NCBI RefSeq assembly: GCF_004323185.1 | Contig: NZ_NAPS01000001.1 | Span: 1,436,543-1,474,921, forward strand | Length of the DNA: 38,379 nt | Direction: 5' to 3' | DNA from: Westiellopsis prolifica IICB1 | GTDB taxonomy: Bacteria > Cyanobacteriota > Cyanobacteriia > Cyanobacteriales > Nostocaceae | Part shown: positions 1-10,167 of the stretch, one piece after another | Layout of the letters: every line of letters begins with the position of its first letter | How positions within the stretch are numbered: the stretch's first letter is position 1 | Notes under the pieces: generated by a model | What the model was told of the DNA's origin: nothing | The model's input: the letters and a program-made list of their open reading frames with translations, nothing else | Database searches by the model: none | Translations under genes and position numbers: made by a program

Positions 1-1345
<1,345 letters not shown>

Positions 1346-1351
1346 CAAAGC

Positions 1352-1648
1352 ATGAATATGCGATCGCTTGTTCTATTTGTGTTTGTTGTATTGCCTGGTG
1401 TAGCATTTAGTAGCATTAGTGTTTACTATCTGTTTCCTGAATGGACAACACTAGATGCAGCCCATAAAAATTATCAACAAGTGGCAAAGTCCCCATCTGT
1501 ACAGGTGGGTGACCTACTTATTGCTGAAGCAGCAGAAAACAGACACAGAATCAATTGCTTTGCTGAAGGAGTCGGAGTTTTGTTAGGTGGGATAATAGCA
1601 GCCATTGGTATTCATGGTATTTGCACCCTGCCAAACAAAACATCTTGA
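1352..1648 (+). CDS. Small two-helix membrane protein between sqdB and sqdX
   Basis: This 98-residue protein has a hydrophobic N-terminal segment (about residues 4-26) that could be a signal anchor. A polar middle follows (about 30-66), then a second hydrophobic, glycine-rich segment (about 70-90, GVGVLLGGIIAAIGIHGI). It starts 6 bases after the sqdB stop codon, so it is almost certainly co-transcribed with sqdB. I do not recognise the family. Its position between the two sulfolipid genes makes a membrane role near SQDG synthesis conceivable, but that is inference from position only. Confidence 0.7.
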   Translation: MNMRSLVLFVFVVLPGVAFSSISVYYLFPEWTTLDAAHKNYQQVAKSPSVQVGDLLIAEAAENRHRINCFAEGVGVLLGGIIAAIGIHGICTLPNKTS

Positions 1649-1741
1649 CTTTAAAAACATATTGACAAAACTGGCTGTCACATAATCGCATAATTATGAC
1701 GACCAGTCTGTTTATGAAGAATGAAAGATGACATCAGTACA

Positions 1742-1800
1742 CAGTTATCAGTTATCCATTAGTAGCTGTTCACTGATAACTGATAACTGATAACTGATTT
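1742..1800. repeat. Inverted TGATAAC heptamer array
   Basis: Left-arm repeats of CAGTTAT face right-arm repeats TGATAAC (three to four units), so the transcript could fold into a hairpin of about 15 base pairs. A related module occurs at 26371-26436. It lies in the 267-base gap between the small membrane protein gene and sqdX, which otherwise shows no gene. No T-run follows directly, so I call it a repeat and not a terminator. Confidence 0.75.
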
Positions 1801-1915
1801 TTGGTTGTGTGAAATTGATTGTAGTGCATGAAACAGTTTACGCTGTTAGTCATGCTGAAAGTTGTCCAGAAGCTTGAGATGATCTGAACACCGTGCCTGT
1901 AGTGAATGATATTTT

Positions 1916-3049
1916 ATGAGGATTGCTCTATTTACCGAAACCTTTCTGCCTAAGGTTGACGGCATTGTCACACGTCTACGTCATACGATTGAACATTTAC
2001 AACGCAGTGGCGACGAAGTACTCGTGGTTTGCCCAGAAGGTGGTATTACAGAATACAAAGGATCCAAAATATATGGTGTCTCTGGTTTTCCACTACCACT
2101 ATATCCAGAGTTAAAAATGGCACTGCCTCGGCCAGCAATTGGTCACACATTGGAACAGTTTCAGCCAGATATTATTCATGTGGTCAATCCAGCAGTTTTA
2201 GGATTAGCTGGTATATTCTATAGCAAGATACTCAACATTCCTTTGGTAGCTTCTTACCATACTCACTTGCCTCAATATCTTCAGCATTATGGTTTAGGAA
2301 TGTTAGAAGGATTCTTGTGGGAATTACTGAAAGCAGGTCACAATCAAGCAGCTTTAAATCTATGTACCTCTACAGCGATGATGGAGGAACTTACAACTCA
2401 CGGTATTGAAAGAGTCAACTTGTGGCAACGGGGAGTAGACACAGAGACATTTCATCCTAGCTTAACTAGCGAGGAAATGCGATCGCGTCTATCGCAAAAT
2501 CACCCAAATAGCCCTTTATTGCTATATGTTGGGCGTCTTTCTGCCGAAAAAGAAATTGAGCGGATCAAACCCATACTACAAGCTATCCCCGAAGCGAGAC
2601 TAGCACTAGTAGGAGATGGTCCTCACCGCCAAGCCTTGGAAAAACACTTTGCCAATACAAACACCAACTTCGTGGGATATTTGGTTGGCAAAGAATTAGC
2701 ATCAGCTTTTGCTAGCGCCGATGCTTTTATCTTCCCTTCCCGCACAGAAACATTAGGTTTAGTACTCCTAGAAGCAATGGCGGCTGGATGTCCGGTAGTT
2801 GCAGCCCGTTCTGGTGGCATTCCCGATATCGTGACAGATAGTGTCAATGGATACTTGTTTGCTCCAGATACTGGTGACGAAGGTGCGATCGCTGCTACGG
2901 TTCGCTTGTTAGAAATGAAACAAGAACGAGAATCGATTCGTCAAAATGCCCGCAAAGAAGCAGAACGCTGGGGATGGGCCGCTGCAACTCGTCAGTTGCA
3001 AGATTACTATCAAAAGGTAATTTATTCCGAATTACCGAAAGCAGCATAA
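1916..3049 (+). CDS. sqdX: Sulfolipid glycosyltransferase SqdX
   Basis: SqdX transfers sulfoquinovose from UDP-sulfoquinovose to diacylglycerol at the membrane, the last step of SQDG synthesis. The 377-residue product is a GT4-family (GT-B fold) glycosyltransferase. The N-terminal acceptor domain begins MRIALFTETFLPKVDGI with the glycine-rich start typical of GT4 enzymes. The C-terminal nucleotide-sugar domain has LLYVGRLSAEKEIE near residue 200 and the E-x7-E motif in RTETLGLVLLEAMAAGCPVV near residue 280. Nearness to sqdB separates it from the many other GT4 enzymes. The ATG at 1916 is the first methionine and fits the family start. Confidence 0.93.
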   Translation: MRIALFTETFLPKVDGIVTRLRHTIEHLQRSGDEVLVVCPEGGITEYKGSKIYGVSGFPLPLYPELKMALPRPAIGHTLEQFQPDIIHVVNPAVLGLAGIFYSKILNIPLVASYHTHLPQYLQHYGLGMLEGFLWELLKAGHNQAALNLCTSTAMMEELTTHGIERVNLWQRGVDTETFHPSLTSEEMRSRLSQNHPNSPLLLYVGRLSAEKEIERIKPILQAIPEARLALVGDGPHRQALEKHFANTNTNFVGYLVGKELASAFASADAFIFPSRTETLGLVLLEAMAAGCPVVAARSGGIPDIVTDSVNGYLFAPDTGDEGAIAATVRLLEMKQERESIRQNARKEAERWGWAAATRQLQDYYQKVIYSELPKAA

Positions 3050-3052
3050 TCT

Positions 3053-3236
3053 GATTTTAGATTTTGGATTTTGGATTTTGGATTGGTAATTCTTAGTAGT
3101 TAATTATTGATTTTTGATTACTATAAACCATTAACTAGAAGCAGGTTAATAGTCCAAAATCTAAATCTAAATCTAAAATCTAAAATCTAAAATCTAAAAT
3201 CTAAAATCTAAAATCTAAAATCTAAAATCTAAAATT
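3053..3236. repeat. Facing GATTTTG and AAAATCT heptamer arrays
   Basis: Positions 3053-3085 carry four to five copies of GATTTTG/GATTTTA. Positions 3156-3236 carry about eleven copies of AAAATCT (the first few are 6-mers). The two arrays are nearly reverse complements, so a transcript crossing the gap could form a long A/U-rich hairpin. The right array ends two to three bases before the cyclase ATG, leaving no room for a normal Shine-Dalgarno site. Confidence 0.85.
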
Positions 3237-3238
3237 TC

Positions 3239-5797
3239 ATGTCGCTTCTAAACACTGGTAGCGTGTTAGCTACATTAACTGAACTCACTCAAGTTAATCG
3301 CACTCACACTTTACTACGTCGCGTTAAAGATCTTTCTGTTAATGAATTTGTTTGCTTATTAGACTTTATTACTGCGGAATTTCAACAATTTATACGCGCA
3401 ATAGAACTTATTAATAACGAAGCCCTAGAAACAATGTTGGAGAAAGTTCTAGAGGCAATTACATTAAAAATAGGTCAAATTCTCCAAGCTGAACACACTA
3501 CTATTTTTTTAGTAGATCACGACAAAGGTCAACTTTGGACAAAAATTTCTCAAGTTAATATTTATAAACCTTTAAAAATTCGGATTCCGATTACTGTTGG
3601 TATTCCTGGCCATGTTGCTACTACAGGTGAATGTCTAAATATATCTGATACTACTTCCCACTCTCTCTTTAGCCCAGATTTAGAAAAACAAATGGGCTAT
3701 AAGATTAATAATATTTTATGTATGCCAATTTTCAGTAGTAAAAATCAAGTTGTAGCGGTAGTACAACTAGCAAATAAAGCTGGAAATATTCCTTTTAACA
3801 GTGAAGATGAAGAACGGTTCCGAGATTTTGCTTCTGCTATAGGTATTATCTTAGAAAGTTGTCAATCTTTTTATGTAGCAGCGCGCAATCAAAGGGGTGC
3901 AACAGCGCTTTTGCGAGCAACTCAAACACTAGGACAAAGTTTAGACTTAGAAGCAACTTTGCAAATAGTGATGGAACAGGCACGAATTTTAATGCAAGCA
4001 GACCGCAGCACGCTATTTTTATATCGGAAAGAAATGGGGGAACTCTGGACAAAAATAGCTGCTGCTGATGGCAAACAAATGATGGAAATTCGTATTCCTG
4101 CTAACCGTGGAATTGTTGGTTATGTTGCTGCTACTGGTGAAGCACTAAATATTGCTGATGCTTATAAAGATCCGCGTTTTGACCCCACTACAGATAGGAA
4201 AACTGGGTATATAACCAGTAATATTTTATGTTTACCAGTATTTAATTCTGCAAATGAATTAATTGGTGTGACACAGTTAATTAATAAACACCAAGGCAGT
4301 TTTAGTGCTTCGGATGAAGAATTTATGCGGGCTTTTAATATTCAAGCAGGAATTGCTTTAGAAAATGCTCGTTTATTTGAAAATGTACTATTAGAAAAAC
4401 AATATCAAAAAGATATCCTGCAAAGTCTTTCCGATGCAGTAATTTCTACAGATATGGAAGGTCGCATTGTGAGCATTAATGATGCAGCTTTAGAATTACT
4501 TGGTTGTCCTTTAAAAGATACGAATGCTAAAAATAATAAAGTTACTTGGAAACAAAATATAATTGGTCGCTTAGTGTGGGATGTTGTACCAATTGATAAT
4601 TTGCAAATGCGACTGGAAGACAGTTTAAAAACAGGTGCAAAACATTATGTACCGGAGCAAAATTTGACGTTAGGATTATATTTAGACACTACAGAACAAG
4701 ATATCAAGACTTATATATTAGCAATTCGCGATCGCACTCAAAGTCATCTTTTTATTGCCTGGAATCAGTCCCTTACTCTCCAGTCGAAGTTTATCAGTGC
4801 TGAAAGCGTCAACCAAATCGAACGTAGTATAAATTTAACTGTTAATCCCCTGACGAACCCAGAAGGAGGAGTGCGGGGTGGTTTGGTAGTTTTAGAAGAT
4901 ATTAGTCGGGAAAAGCGAATGAAAAATACTATGTACCGCTACCTGACTCCTCGTGTTGCGGAACAAGTTATGGCATTGGGCGAGGATGCTTTAATGGTGG
5001 GTGAACGTAAAGAAGTCACCATTTTGTTTTCAGATATTAGAGGTTACACCACTTTGACCGAAAATTTGGGTGCGGCAGAGGTGGTATCGTTGCTAAATCA
5101 GTATTTTGAAACAATGGTAGAGGCGGTATTTAACCACGAAGGTACTCTTGATAAGTTTATTGGCGATGCTTTGATGGCGGTATTTGGTGCGCCACTCCCG
5201 CTTGCAGAAAATCATGCTTGGAAAGCTGTACAAGCTGCTTTAGAAATGCGACAGCGATTAGAAGAATTTAACCAGCGTCGGATAATTCAAGAACAGCCAA
5301 AAATTCATATTGGTATTGGAATTAGTTCTGGGGAAGTAGTATCTGGAAATATTGGTTCTCACAAACGCATGGATTACACTGTCATCGGTGATGCTGTAAA
5401 TTTAAGCTCGCGTTTAGAAGCTATTACTAAAGAGTATGGCTGTGATATTATTCTCAGTGAATTTACTTACCAACTATGCCGCGATCGCATCTGGGTACGC
5501 GAGTTAGATAAAATTCGCGTCAAAGGTAAATATCAAGCTGTAAATATTTATGAATTAATCTGTGATCGCACTACACATTTAGATGCTGCAACTCAAGATT
5601 TTCTGTTTGACTATAATTCTGGACGTGAAGCTTATCTAAATCGCAATTTTAAGCGTGCGATCGCATATTTTGAATCAGCAAAAAAAATCCGACCATTAGA
5701 TCAGACTGTCAATATTCATTTGAAACGCGCTCGTAGTTACCTTAGAGAAATTCTACCAAGCTGTTGGGATGGAGTTTGGACAATGATGCATAAATAG
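3239..5797 (+). CDS. cyaB1: GAF-GAF-PAS class III adenylyl cyclase, CyaB1-like
   Basis: This enzyme is predicted to make cAMP from ATP in the cytoplasm. The 852-residue layout matches Anabaena CyaB1: GAF-A (about 55-210), GAF-B (about 225-380), PAS (about 385-500), cyclase homology domain (about 585-775) and a C-terminal TPR-like helical piece (about 785-840). Both GAF domains keep the NKxxxFxxxDE signature of cyclic-nucleotide-binding GAFs (NK179, F186, DE190; NK349, F355, DE359). In the catalytic domain the metal-binding aspartates are D599 and D643, the adenine-specifying pair is K639 and T714 (Thr in place of Asp, as in class IIIb), and the transition-state residues are N721 and R725. All catalytic positions are present, so it should be active. 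In the known relative, cAMP binding to GAF gives positive feedback. The leader is a heptamer array that abuts the ATG. Confidence 0.93.
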   Translation: MSLLNTGSVLATLTELTQVNRTHTLLRRVKDLSVNEFVCLLDFITAEFQQFIRAIELINNEALETMLEKVLEAITLKIGQILQAEHTTIFLVDHDKGQLWTKISQVNIYKPLKIRIPITVGIPGHVATTGECLNISDTTSHSLFSPDLEKQMGYKINNILCMPIFSSKNQVVAVVQLANKAGNIPFNSEDEERFRDFASAIGIILESCQSFYVAARNQRGATALLRATQTLGQSLDLEATLQIVMEQARILMQADRSTLFLYRKEMGELWTKIAAADGKQMMEIRIPANRGIVGYVAATGEALNIADAYKDPRFDPTTDRKTGYITSNILCLPVFNSANELIGVTQLINKHQGSFSASDEEFMRAFNIQAGIALENARLFENVLLEKQYQKDILQSLSDAVISTDMEGRIVSINDAALELLGCPLKDTNAKNNKVTWKQNIIGRLVWDVVPIDNLQMRLEDSLKTGAKHYVPEQNLTLGLYLDTTEQDIKTYILAIRDRTQSHLFIAWNQSLTLQSKFISAESVNQIERSINLTVNPLTNPEGGVRGGLVVLEDISREKRMKNTMYRYLTPRVAEQVMALGEDALMVGERKEVTILFSDIRGYTTLTENLGAAEVVSLLNQYFETMVEAVFNHEGTLDKFIGDALMAVFGAPLPLAENHAWKAVQAALEMRQRLEEFNQRRIIQEQPKIHIGIGISSGEVVSGNIGSHKRMDYTVIGDAVNLSSRLEAITKEYGCDIILSEFTYQLCRDRIWVRELDKIRVKGKYQAVNIYELICDRTTHLDAATQDFLFDYNSGREAYLNRNFKRAIAYFESAKKIRPLDQTVNIHLKRARSYLREILPSCWDGVWTMMHK

Positions 5798-5813
5798 TTA
5801 GTTCACTAACTCC

Positions 5814-6089
5814 TCAACCTTCCGCTTCCCCCTCATCTATTCGGAAAGGATTTTCGCCGATTCTTAACTGTTTTTTTGATTGCTTCAAGCTTTTCCACAA
5901 ACCCTTGATCTTTTCATAAGCTTCTTCAGCAGATATTTTACCGGCTGTCTCTAAATTGCAGATATAGCTGATTCTTTGGGCAAATTCTTGCAGATTCGCA
6001 TTAAATACCAAATTTTCTGGTTTTACTTGACCGTAGTAGCGACCACGAGGATATAGAAAATCATCTTTGTTAGGCATTTTTTGATCCAA
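5814..6089 (-). CDS. Conserved small cyanobacterial protein (DUF7219-like)
   Basis: This 91-residue soluble protein has a motif-rich N-terminus (DDFLYPRGRYYGQVKPENL) and a helical, charged remainder with a lysine-rich stretch near 68-77. It resembles the small cyanobacterial DUF7219 family; no function is known to me. Start choice: read on the minus strand, a strong AAGGAGGTGA lies at 6093-6102. Its GGAGG core is six bases before a TTG at 6089 but about 18 before the ATG at 6077. The spacing therefore favours a TTG start (MDQKMPNKDD), although family habit would favour the ATG. It is convergent with the cyclase gene, with 16 bases between the two stop codons. Confidence 0.8.
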   Translation of the reverse strand: MDQKMPNKDDFLYPRGRYYGQVKPENLVFNANLQEFAQRISYICNLETAGKISAEEAYEKIKGLWKSLKQSKKQLRIGENPFRIDEGEAEG

Positions 6090-6106
6090 TTTTCACCTCC
6101 TTATTG

Positions 6107-6565
6107 TTTTTAATCTCAAACTGAAGAACTAGCAATCCTAATATTTTTCTTAAAACTTGCAAACGATAAAGTAGAAAGGTTAAGAAGTCTTTCTTCCTTA
6201 CTCTCTAATCCTTACTATGGTTAATTTTGTCAAAAATTAATTATTTAGTTTTGAGTAGGTTTACGGATTTTTCCCAATTATTGTGAAACACTAATATATT
6301 TAACTTTAATGACTAAATCATCTGATATTGTTTTATTTTATACATTTTGATTACTAATTTTATCTTGTAAAAATAGATACTATTTCGATAAAAAGCAAAT
6401 CATAGACAATTTATGTTAAATTCCCACTATCATTTTATGCATCTATCTTTAGTCAACAGTTTTACTTAAGTATTTTACTGATGACTAATAACGAAAAACA
6501 AAAGATAAAATGATTAAGCCGAAACGCATAGAAGCAAGCCATCGAACTGAAATTTACTTACTACC
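6107..6565. other. AT-rich intergenic stretch upstream of purC
   Basis: About 460 bases separate the divergent starts of the DUF7219-like gene and purC, so both promoters should lie here. The stretch is strongly AT-rich and has no convincing reading frame. I see no tandem repeat, strong hairpin or recognisable riboswitch in it, and I could not pick a -10/-35 pair with confidence. Confidence 0.6.
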
Positions 6566-7303
6566 ATGACTGCCCAAACTAAGTTATATGAAGGCAAAGC
6601 CAAAATTATTTATTCTACGGATAACCCGGAAATTTTATTGGCTGTTTTTAAAGATGATGCTACAGCATTTAATGCTCAAAAACGCGGTAGTATCGAAAAT
6701 AAGGGAAAGATTAATAATATCATTTCTAGTAAAATATTTCAACAACTAAAAGCTCGTGGTGTCAATACCCACTTCATTGACAGTCCTGCTCCAAATCAAA
6801 TGCGGATCAAGGCAGTAAAAATATTGCCATTGGAAGTGGTTGTCAGGAACATCGCCGCAGGTAGTCTTTGTCAACAAACAGGGTTAGCACTGGGTAGTGT
6901 ACTCAAAATGCCATTAGTGGAGTTTTATTATAAAAACGACGAATTGGGAGATCCATTGTTGACACGCGATCGCCTCCTGCTTCTGGAACTAGCAACTCCG
7001 GAACAAGTTGACAGTATAATCCATCTTGCATTGCAAATTAACGAATTTCTCAAAGAGTTTTTCCAGGGGTGTGGTATTACCTTAGTGGACTTCAAACTAG
7101 AATTTGGTTTGGATTCACAACAGCAGTTGCTATTAGCAGATGAAATTAGTCCAGATACCTGTCGTTTGTGGGATATATCCGCAGGAGATGACCCCAATCG
7201 TCGTGTACTAGATAAAGACCGCTTTCGTCGGGACTTAGGAAATGTTGAGAATGCTTATCAGGAGGTTTTGAGAAGAGTACTTGAAGCAGTGGAAAAAGAG
7301 TAA
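6566..7303 (+). CDS. purC: SAICAR synthetase PurC
   Basis: PurC joins aspartate to CAIR with ATP use, giving SAICAR in de novo purine synthesis. The 245-residue product is normal length. Family landmarks are the N-terminal KLYEGKAKIIYSTD (residues 6-19), FNAQKRGSIENKGKINN near 35-51, VVVRNIAAGSLCQQTG near 91-106, and the C-terminal LADEISPDTCRLWD near 180-193. The ATG at 6566 fits the usual MTAQTKLYEGKAK start. It is followed by the omp85-lpx block on the same strand. The metabolic link to that block is unclear, and the 174-base repeat-containing gap argues for separate transcription or a read-through arrangement. Confidence 0.97.
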   Translation: MTAQTKLYEGKAKIIYSTDNPEILLAVFKDDATAFNAQKRGSIENKGKINNIISSKIFQQLKARGVNTHFIDSPAPNQMRIKAVKILPLEVVVRNIAAGSLCQQTGLALGSVLKMPLVEFYYKNDELGDPLLTRDRLLLLELATPEQVDSIIHLALQINEFLKEFFQGCGITLVDFKLEFGLDSQQQLLLADEISPDTCRLWDISAGDDPNRRVLDKDRFRRDLGNVENAYQEVLRRVLEAVEKE

Positions 7304-7321
7304 TGGTGATTGTGATGAGTG

Positions 7322-7428
7322 GTATTGGGCATTGGGCATTTGGTATTGACCATTGACCATTGACTATTGTACAGACGCGTAGACCCTCCTAAGAGCGGCT
7401 TCAAGGTAAGAGTATAATCGCGTCTACA
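7322..7428. repeat. Mixed heptamer array and palindromic GACGCG repeat
   Basis: Units GGGCATT, GACCATT and GACTATT with a 7-bp period run through 7322-7368. They are followed by TGTACAGACGCG at about 7369-7379 and CGCGTCTACA at 7419-7428. These two ends form an imperfect inverted repeat around about 40 bases. The same GTAGA(GA)CGCG theme recurs at 18362, 20486, 30033 and 36745. No gene is present in this gap between purC and omp85. Confidence 0.7.
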
Positions 7429-7477
7429 TATTGACCAACAAAATTTTTGATTAAAAGCTAAATCTCTATTTGATGGT

Positions 7478-10042
7478 GTGGAAGTGAAGAACAATCAGAA
7501 TAAAATGCGCTTGTCTCCCGTATTGATGACCATGGTGGCGATCGCCACACCTTTAAGCGGTTCGCTTCATGCTAACGCGCAAACCGCAAATAATTCCAAA
7601 AAAACAGCCGATTTTTTCGTCCCAACAACAAATCAAGACCAAGAAGTTGTTGCGGGTTTTCCAACTATTGATACAACAGCAGAAGTAACAGTTCCAACTT
7701 CTACTATTCCAAATATTACACAAATTGCTGAAGGTACAACAGCAACAGTAAAACCAGATAAAGAAGAAGTTATTGGCGTATTTCCTGCGAAAAAGACAAC
7801 AATAGACTTATCTAAACTAACTAACAATCGGTCAAAAAAATTACAGAACTCTCAAAAAACACAGCCAACAACACTAAGGACATCGACAGCAAACCAACAA
7901 ATGTTTGTTAGCACTGTCGGTGCATCAGCACTAAAGACAACACCAAAGAGCGTAACATCAACATCAACAACATCAACAACTGCACAAAATTCTCCCACAG
8001 TTGTTCCTCAAAACACCCAACAACCACCAATCAACCAAAAACCACCAACTAACCAAAAACCACCAACTAACCAAAAACCACCAACTAACCAACAACCACC
8101 AACTAACCAAAAACCACCAATCAACCAACAACCACCAACTAACCAACAACCACCAATCAACCAACAACCACCAATCAACCAACAACCAACAACAGAAGCA
8201 GAACCTCGCGTACTAGTATCAGAAGTTGTGGTTAGGACAGAGAGCGGACAAGCGCTACCAGCAGAACAAGAAAACCAAGTTTACGGGGTAGTTCGTACTC
8301 AACCAGGACGAACAACAACGCGATCGCAACTGCAAGAAGATATTAACTCTGTCTTTGCTACTGGTTTTTTCTCAAATGTGCAAGCAGTGCCAGAAGATAC
8401 ACCCCTGGGGGTACGAGTCACATTTGTAGTTCAATTGAACCCCGTTTTAAATCAAGTAAAAATTGACGCCAACCCTGGTACAAATGTAGCTTCTGTACTA
8501 CCTCCAAATACTGTCAATCAAATCTTTAGCAGCCAGTATGGTCAAATTTTGAACTTACGTGATTTGCAAGAAGGTATTAAACAGTTACTAAAGGTATATC
8601 AAGACAAAGGGTACGTACTAGCACAAGTAGTTGGAGCTCCACAAGTATCTCCAGATGGAGTTGTTACCCTGAATGTAGCAGAAGGGGTAGTAGAAAATAT
8701 CAATGTCCAATACCGTAATAAAGAAGGTCAGGAAACGGATAAAAATGGAAATCCGATTCGGGGGCGAACACAGCCTTATATTATTACACGTGAAATCCAA
8801 TTGAAGCCGGGACAAGTATTCAACCGCAACATCATCCAAAAAGATTTACAACGTGTATATAGTTTGGGGCTATTTGAAGATGTAAATGTTTCGCTTAACC
8901 CCGGTACTAACCCCAGCGAAGTCGATGTACAAGTTAATGTAGTTGAACGTAACAGTGGTTCCATCGCCGCAGGTGCAGGTATCAGTTCTGCCAGTGGTTT
9001 GTTTGGTACTATCAGTTACCAAGAGCAAAACCTCAACGGCAGAAACCAAAAACTGGGAGGCGAAGTAGAGGTGGGTTTACGCGATTCTTTTCTCTTTGAT
9101 ATTCGGTTTACCGATCCTTGGATAGCTGGAGATCCCTACCGAACTTCCTATACTACAAATATTTTCCGTAGCCGTACGATTTCGTTACTTTTTGAAGGTA
9201 AAGATGACAATGTTGAAACCTTTAAAAACAGTGAATCTACGGATGGAGATGTTCCTCGGATTTTACGTCTAGGTGGCGGTGTCACCTTCACCCGTCCTTT
9301 GTCTAAAAATCCCTACGAACGTGCAGAATGGACTGCTTCCGCTGGTTTACGGTATCAACGAATATCCACTCGTGATTCTGATGGCGATCTTAGAAAAAGA
9401 GGAACAGTATATAGAAATGATCGACCAACAGAGATCATTGACCTGACCGAATCTGGAACAGGTCAAGACGACTTGCTGACATTGCAATTAGCAGCAGTCC
9501 GAGATAAACGTGATAGTGCTTTACAACCAACAAGGGGTTCCTTCTTCCGCTTGGGATTAGACCAGTCGGTACCTATAGGTCTAGGTAACATTTTATCAAG
9601 CAAAATTAGAGGTAGTTATAGCTACTATCTGCCTGTAAAATTCGTTAACTTTGGCAAAGGAGCGCAAACAATTGCTTTCAACGTACAAGGAGGAACGATA
9701 TTGGGTGATGTACCTCCTTACGAAGCTTTTACCCTGGGTGGAAGTAACTCGGTGCGAGGCTATGACGAAGGTCAATTAGCTACTAGCAGTAGTTTCTTGC
9801 AAGCCACTGTTGAGTATCGCTTCCCTGTGCTGTCTGTAGTTAGCGGCGCCCTATTTTTCGATGCTGCTACTGACTTGGGAACAGAAACAAAAGTAGGAGA
9901 TTTATTGGATAAAAGCGGTACTGGCTACGGCTATGGTGTTGGTGTACGGGTACAATCCCCATTGGGTCCCATCCGCATTGACTATGGGATCAATGACGAA
10001 GGAGATAGCCGGATCAATTTTGGTATTGGGGAAAGGTTCTAA
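7478..10042 (+). CDS. Omp85/BamA-family outer-membrane assembly protein
   Basis: This protein should insert beta-barrel proteins into the outer membrane (or act in related transport); it is the cyanobacterial relative of BamA and Toc75. A signal peptide is visible at about residues 10-35 (MRLSPVLMTMVAIATPLSGS, cleavage near ANAQ). A long low-complexity linker follows, including nine proline-rich hexapeptide repeats at 183-236. Then come three POTRA domains (about 244-320, 323-402, 405-490) and a 16-strand barrel (about 495-854). The conserved barrel loop-6 motif VRGY is at 759-762, and the chain ends in the C-terminal phenylalanine of outer-membrane proteins. The start is uncertain: GTG 7478, GTG 7484 or ATG 7505. 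The last still preserves the whole signal peptide. Clustering with lpxC-fabZ-lpxA-lpxB matches the known arrangement in Nostoc sp. PCC 7120. Confidence 0.94.
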   Translation: MEVKNNQNKMRLSPVLMTMVAIATPLSGSLHANAQTANNSKKTADFFVPTTNQDQEVVAGFPTIDTTAEVTVPTSTIPNITQIAEGTTATVKPDKEEVIGVFPAKKTTIDLSKLTNNRSKKLQNSQKTQPTTLRTSTANQQMFVSTVGASALKTTPKSVTSTSTTSTTAQNSPTVVPQNTQQPPINQKPPTNQKPPTNQKPPTNQQPPTNQKPPINQQPPTNQQPPINQQPPINQQPTTEAEPRVLVSEVVVRTESGQALPAEQENQVYGVVRTQPGRTTTRSQLQEDINSVFATGFFSNVQAVPEDTPLGVRVTFVVQLNPVLNQVKIDANPGTNVASVLPPNTVNQIFSSQYGQILNLRDLQEGIKQLLKVYQDKGYVLAQVVGAPQVSPDGVVTLNVAEGVVENINVQYRNKEGQETDKNGNPIRGRTQPYIITREIQLKPGQVFNRNIIQKDLQRVYSLGLFEDVNVSLNPGTNPSEVDVQVNVVERNSGSIAAGAGISSASGLFGTISYQEQNLNGRNQKLGGEVEVGLRDSFLFDIRFTDPWIAGDPYRTSYTTNIFRSRTISLLFEGKDDNVETFKNSESTDGDVPRILRLGGGVTFTRPLSKNPYERAEWTASAGLRYQRISTRDSDGDLRKRGTVYRNDRPTEIIDLTESGTGQDDLLTLQLAAVRDKRDSALQPTRGSFFRLGLDQSVPIGLGNILSSKIRGSYSYYLPVKFVNFGKGAQTIAFNVQGGTILGDVPPYEAFTLGGSNSVRGYDEGQLATSSSFLQATVEYRFPVLSVVSGALFFDAATDLGTETKVGDLLDKSGTGYGYGVGVRVQSPLGPIRIDYGINDEGDSRINFGIGERF
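8024..8185 (+). repeat. 18-bp in-frame repeats coding PP(T/I)NQ(K/Q)
   Basis: Nine 18-bp units inside the omp85 gene encode the hexapeptide PPTNQK and its variants PPINQK, PPTNQQ and PPINQQ. Unit sequence differs mainly at two positions, T/I and K/Q. Such a tandem array can gain or lose units without breaking the frame. It forms a flexible Pro/Asn/Gln-rich spacer between the signal peptide and the first POTRA domain. Confidence 0.9.
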
Positions 10043-10111
10043 TTTTGTCAAAAGTCAAGGTTCAAGAGTCCATAGTCAATGGTTAATAGTATAGAGAATT
10101 TAAAATCGACC

Positions 10112-10160
10112 CTTGACTTTTGACCCTTGACCCTTGACTTTTGACCCTTGACTTTTGACT
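10112..10160. repeat. Heptamer array just upstream of lpxC
   Basis: Seven contiguous units of the form YTTGACY (CTTGACT, TTTGACC and so on) end seven bases before the lpxC ATG. No Shine-Dalgarno sequence is visible between the array and the start. The array fills most of the 125-base gap after omp85. Confidence 0.88.
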
Positions 10161-10167
10161 AAATTTT

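Noticed and set aside
5798-5813. Short hairpin AGTTAGTTCACTAACT between cyaB and the convergent gene as terminator
   Set aside because: Only a 6-bp stem and no T-run on either strand.
7973-8216. Reading frames on both strands with WWLLVSWW or NHQLTK repeats
   Set aside because: Other-frame shadows of the omp85 proline-rich repeats.
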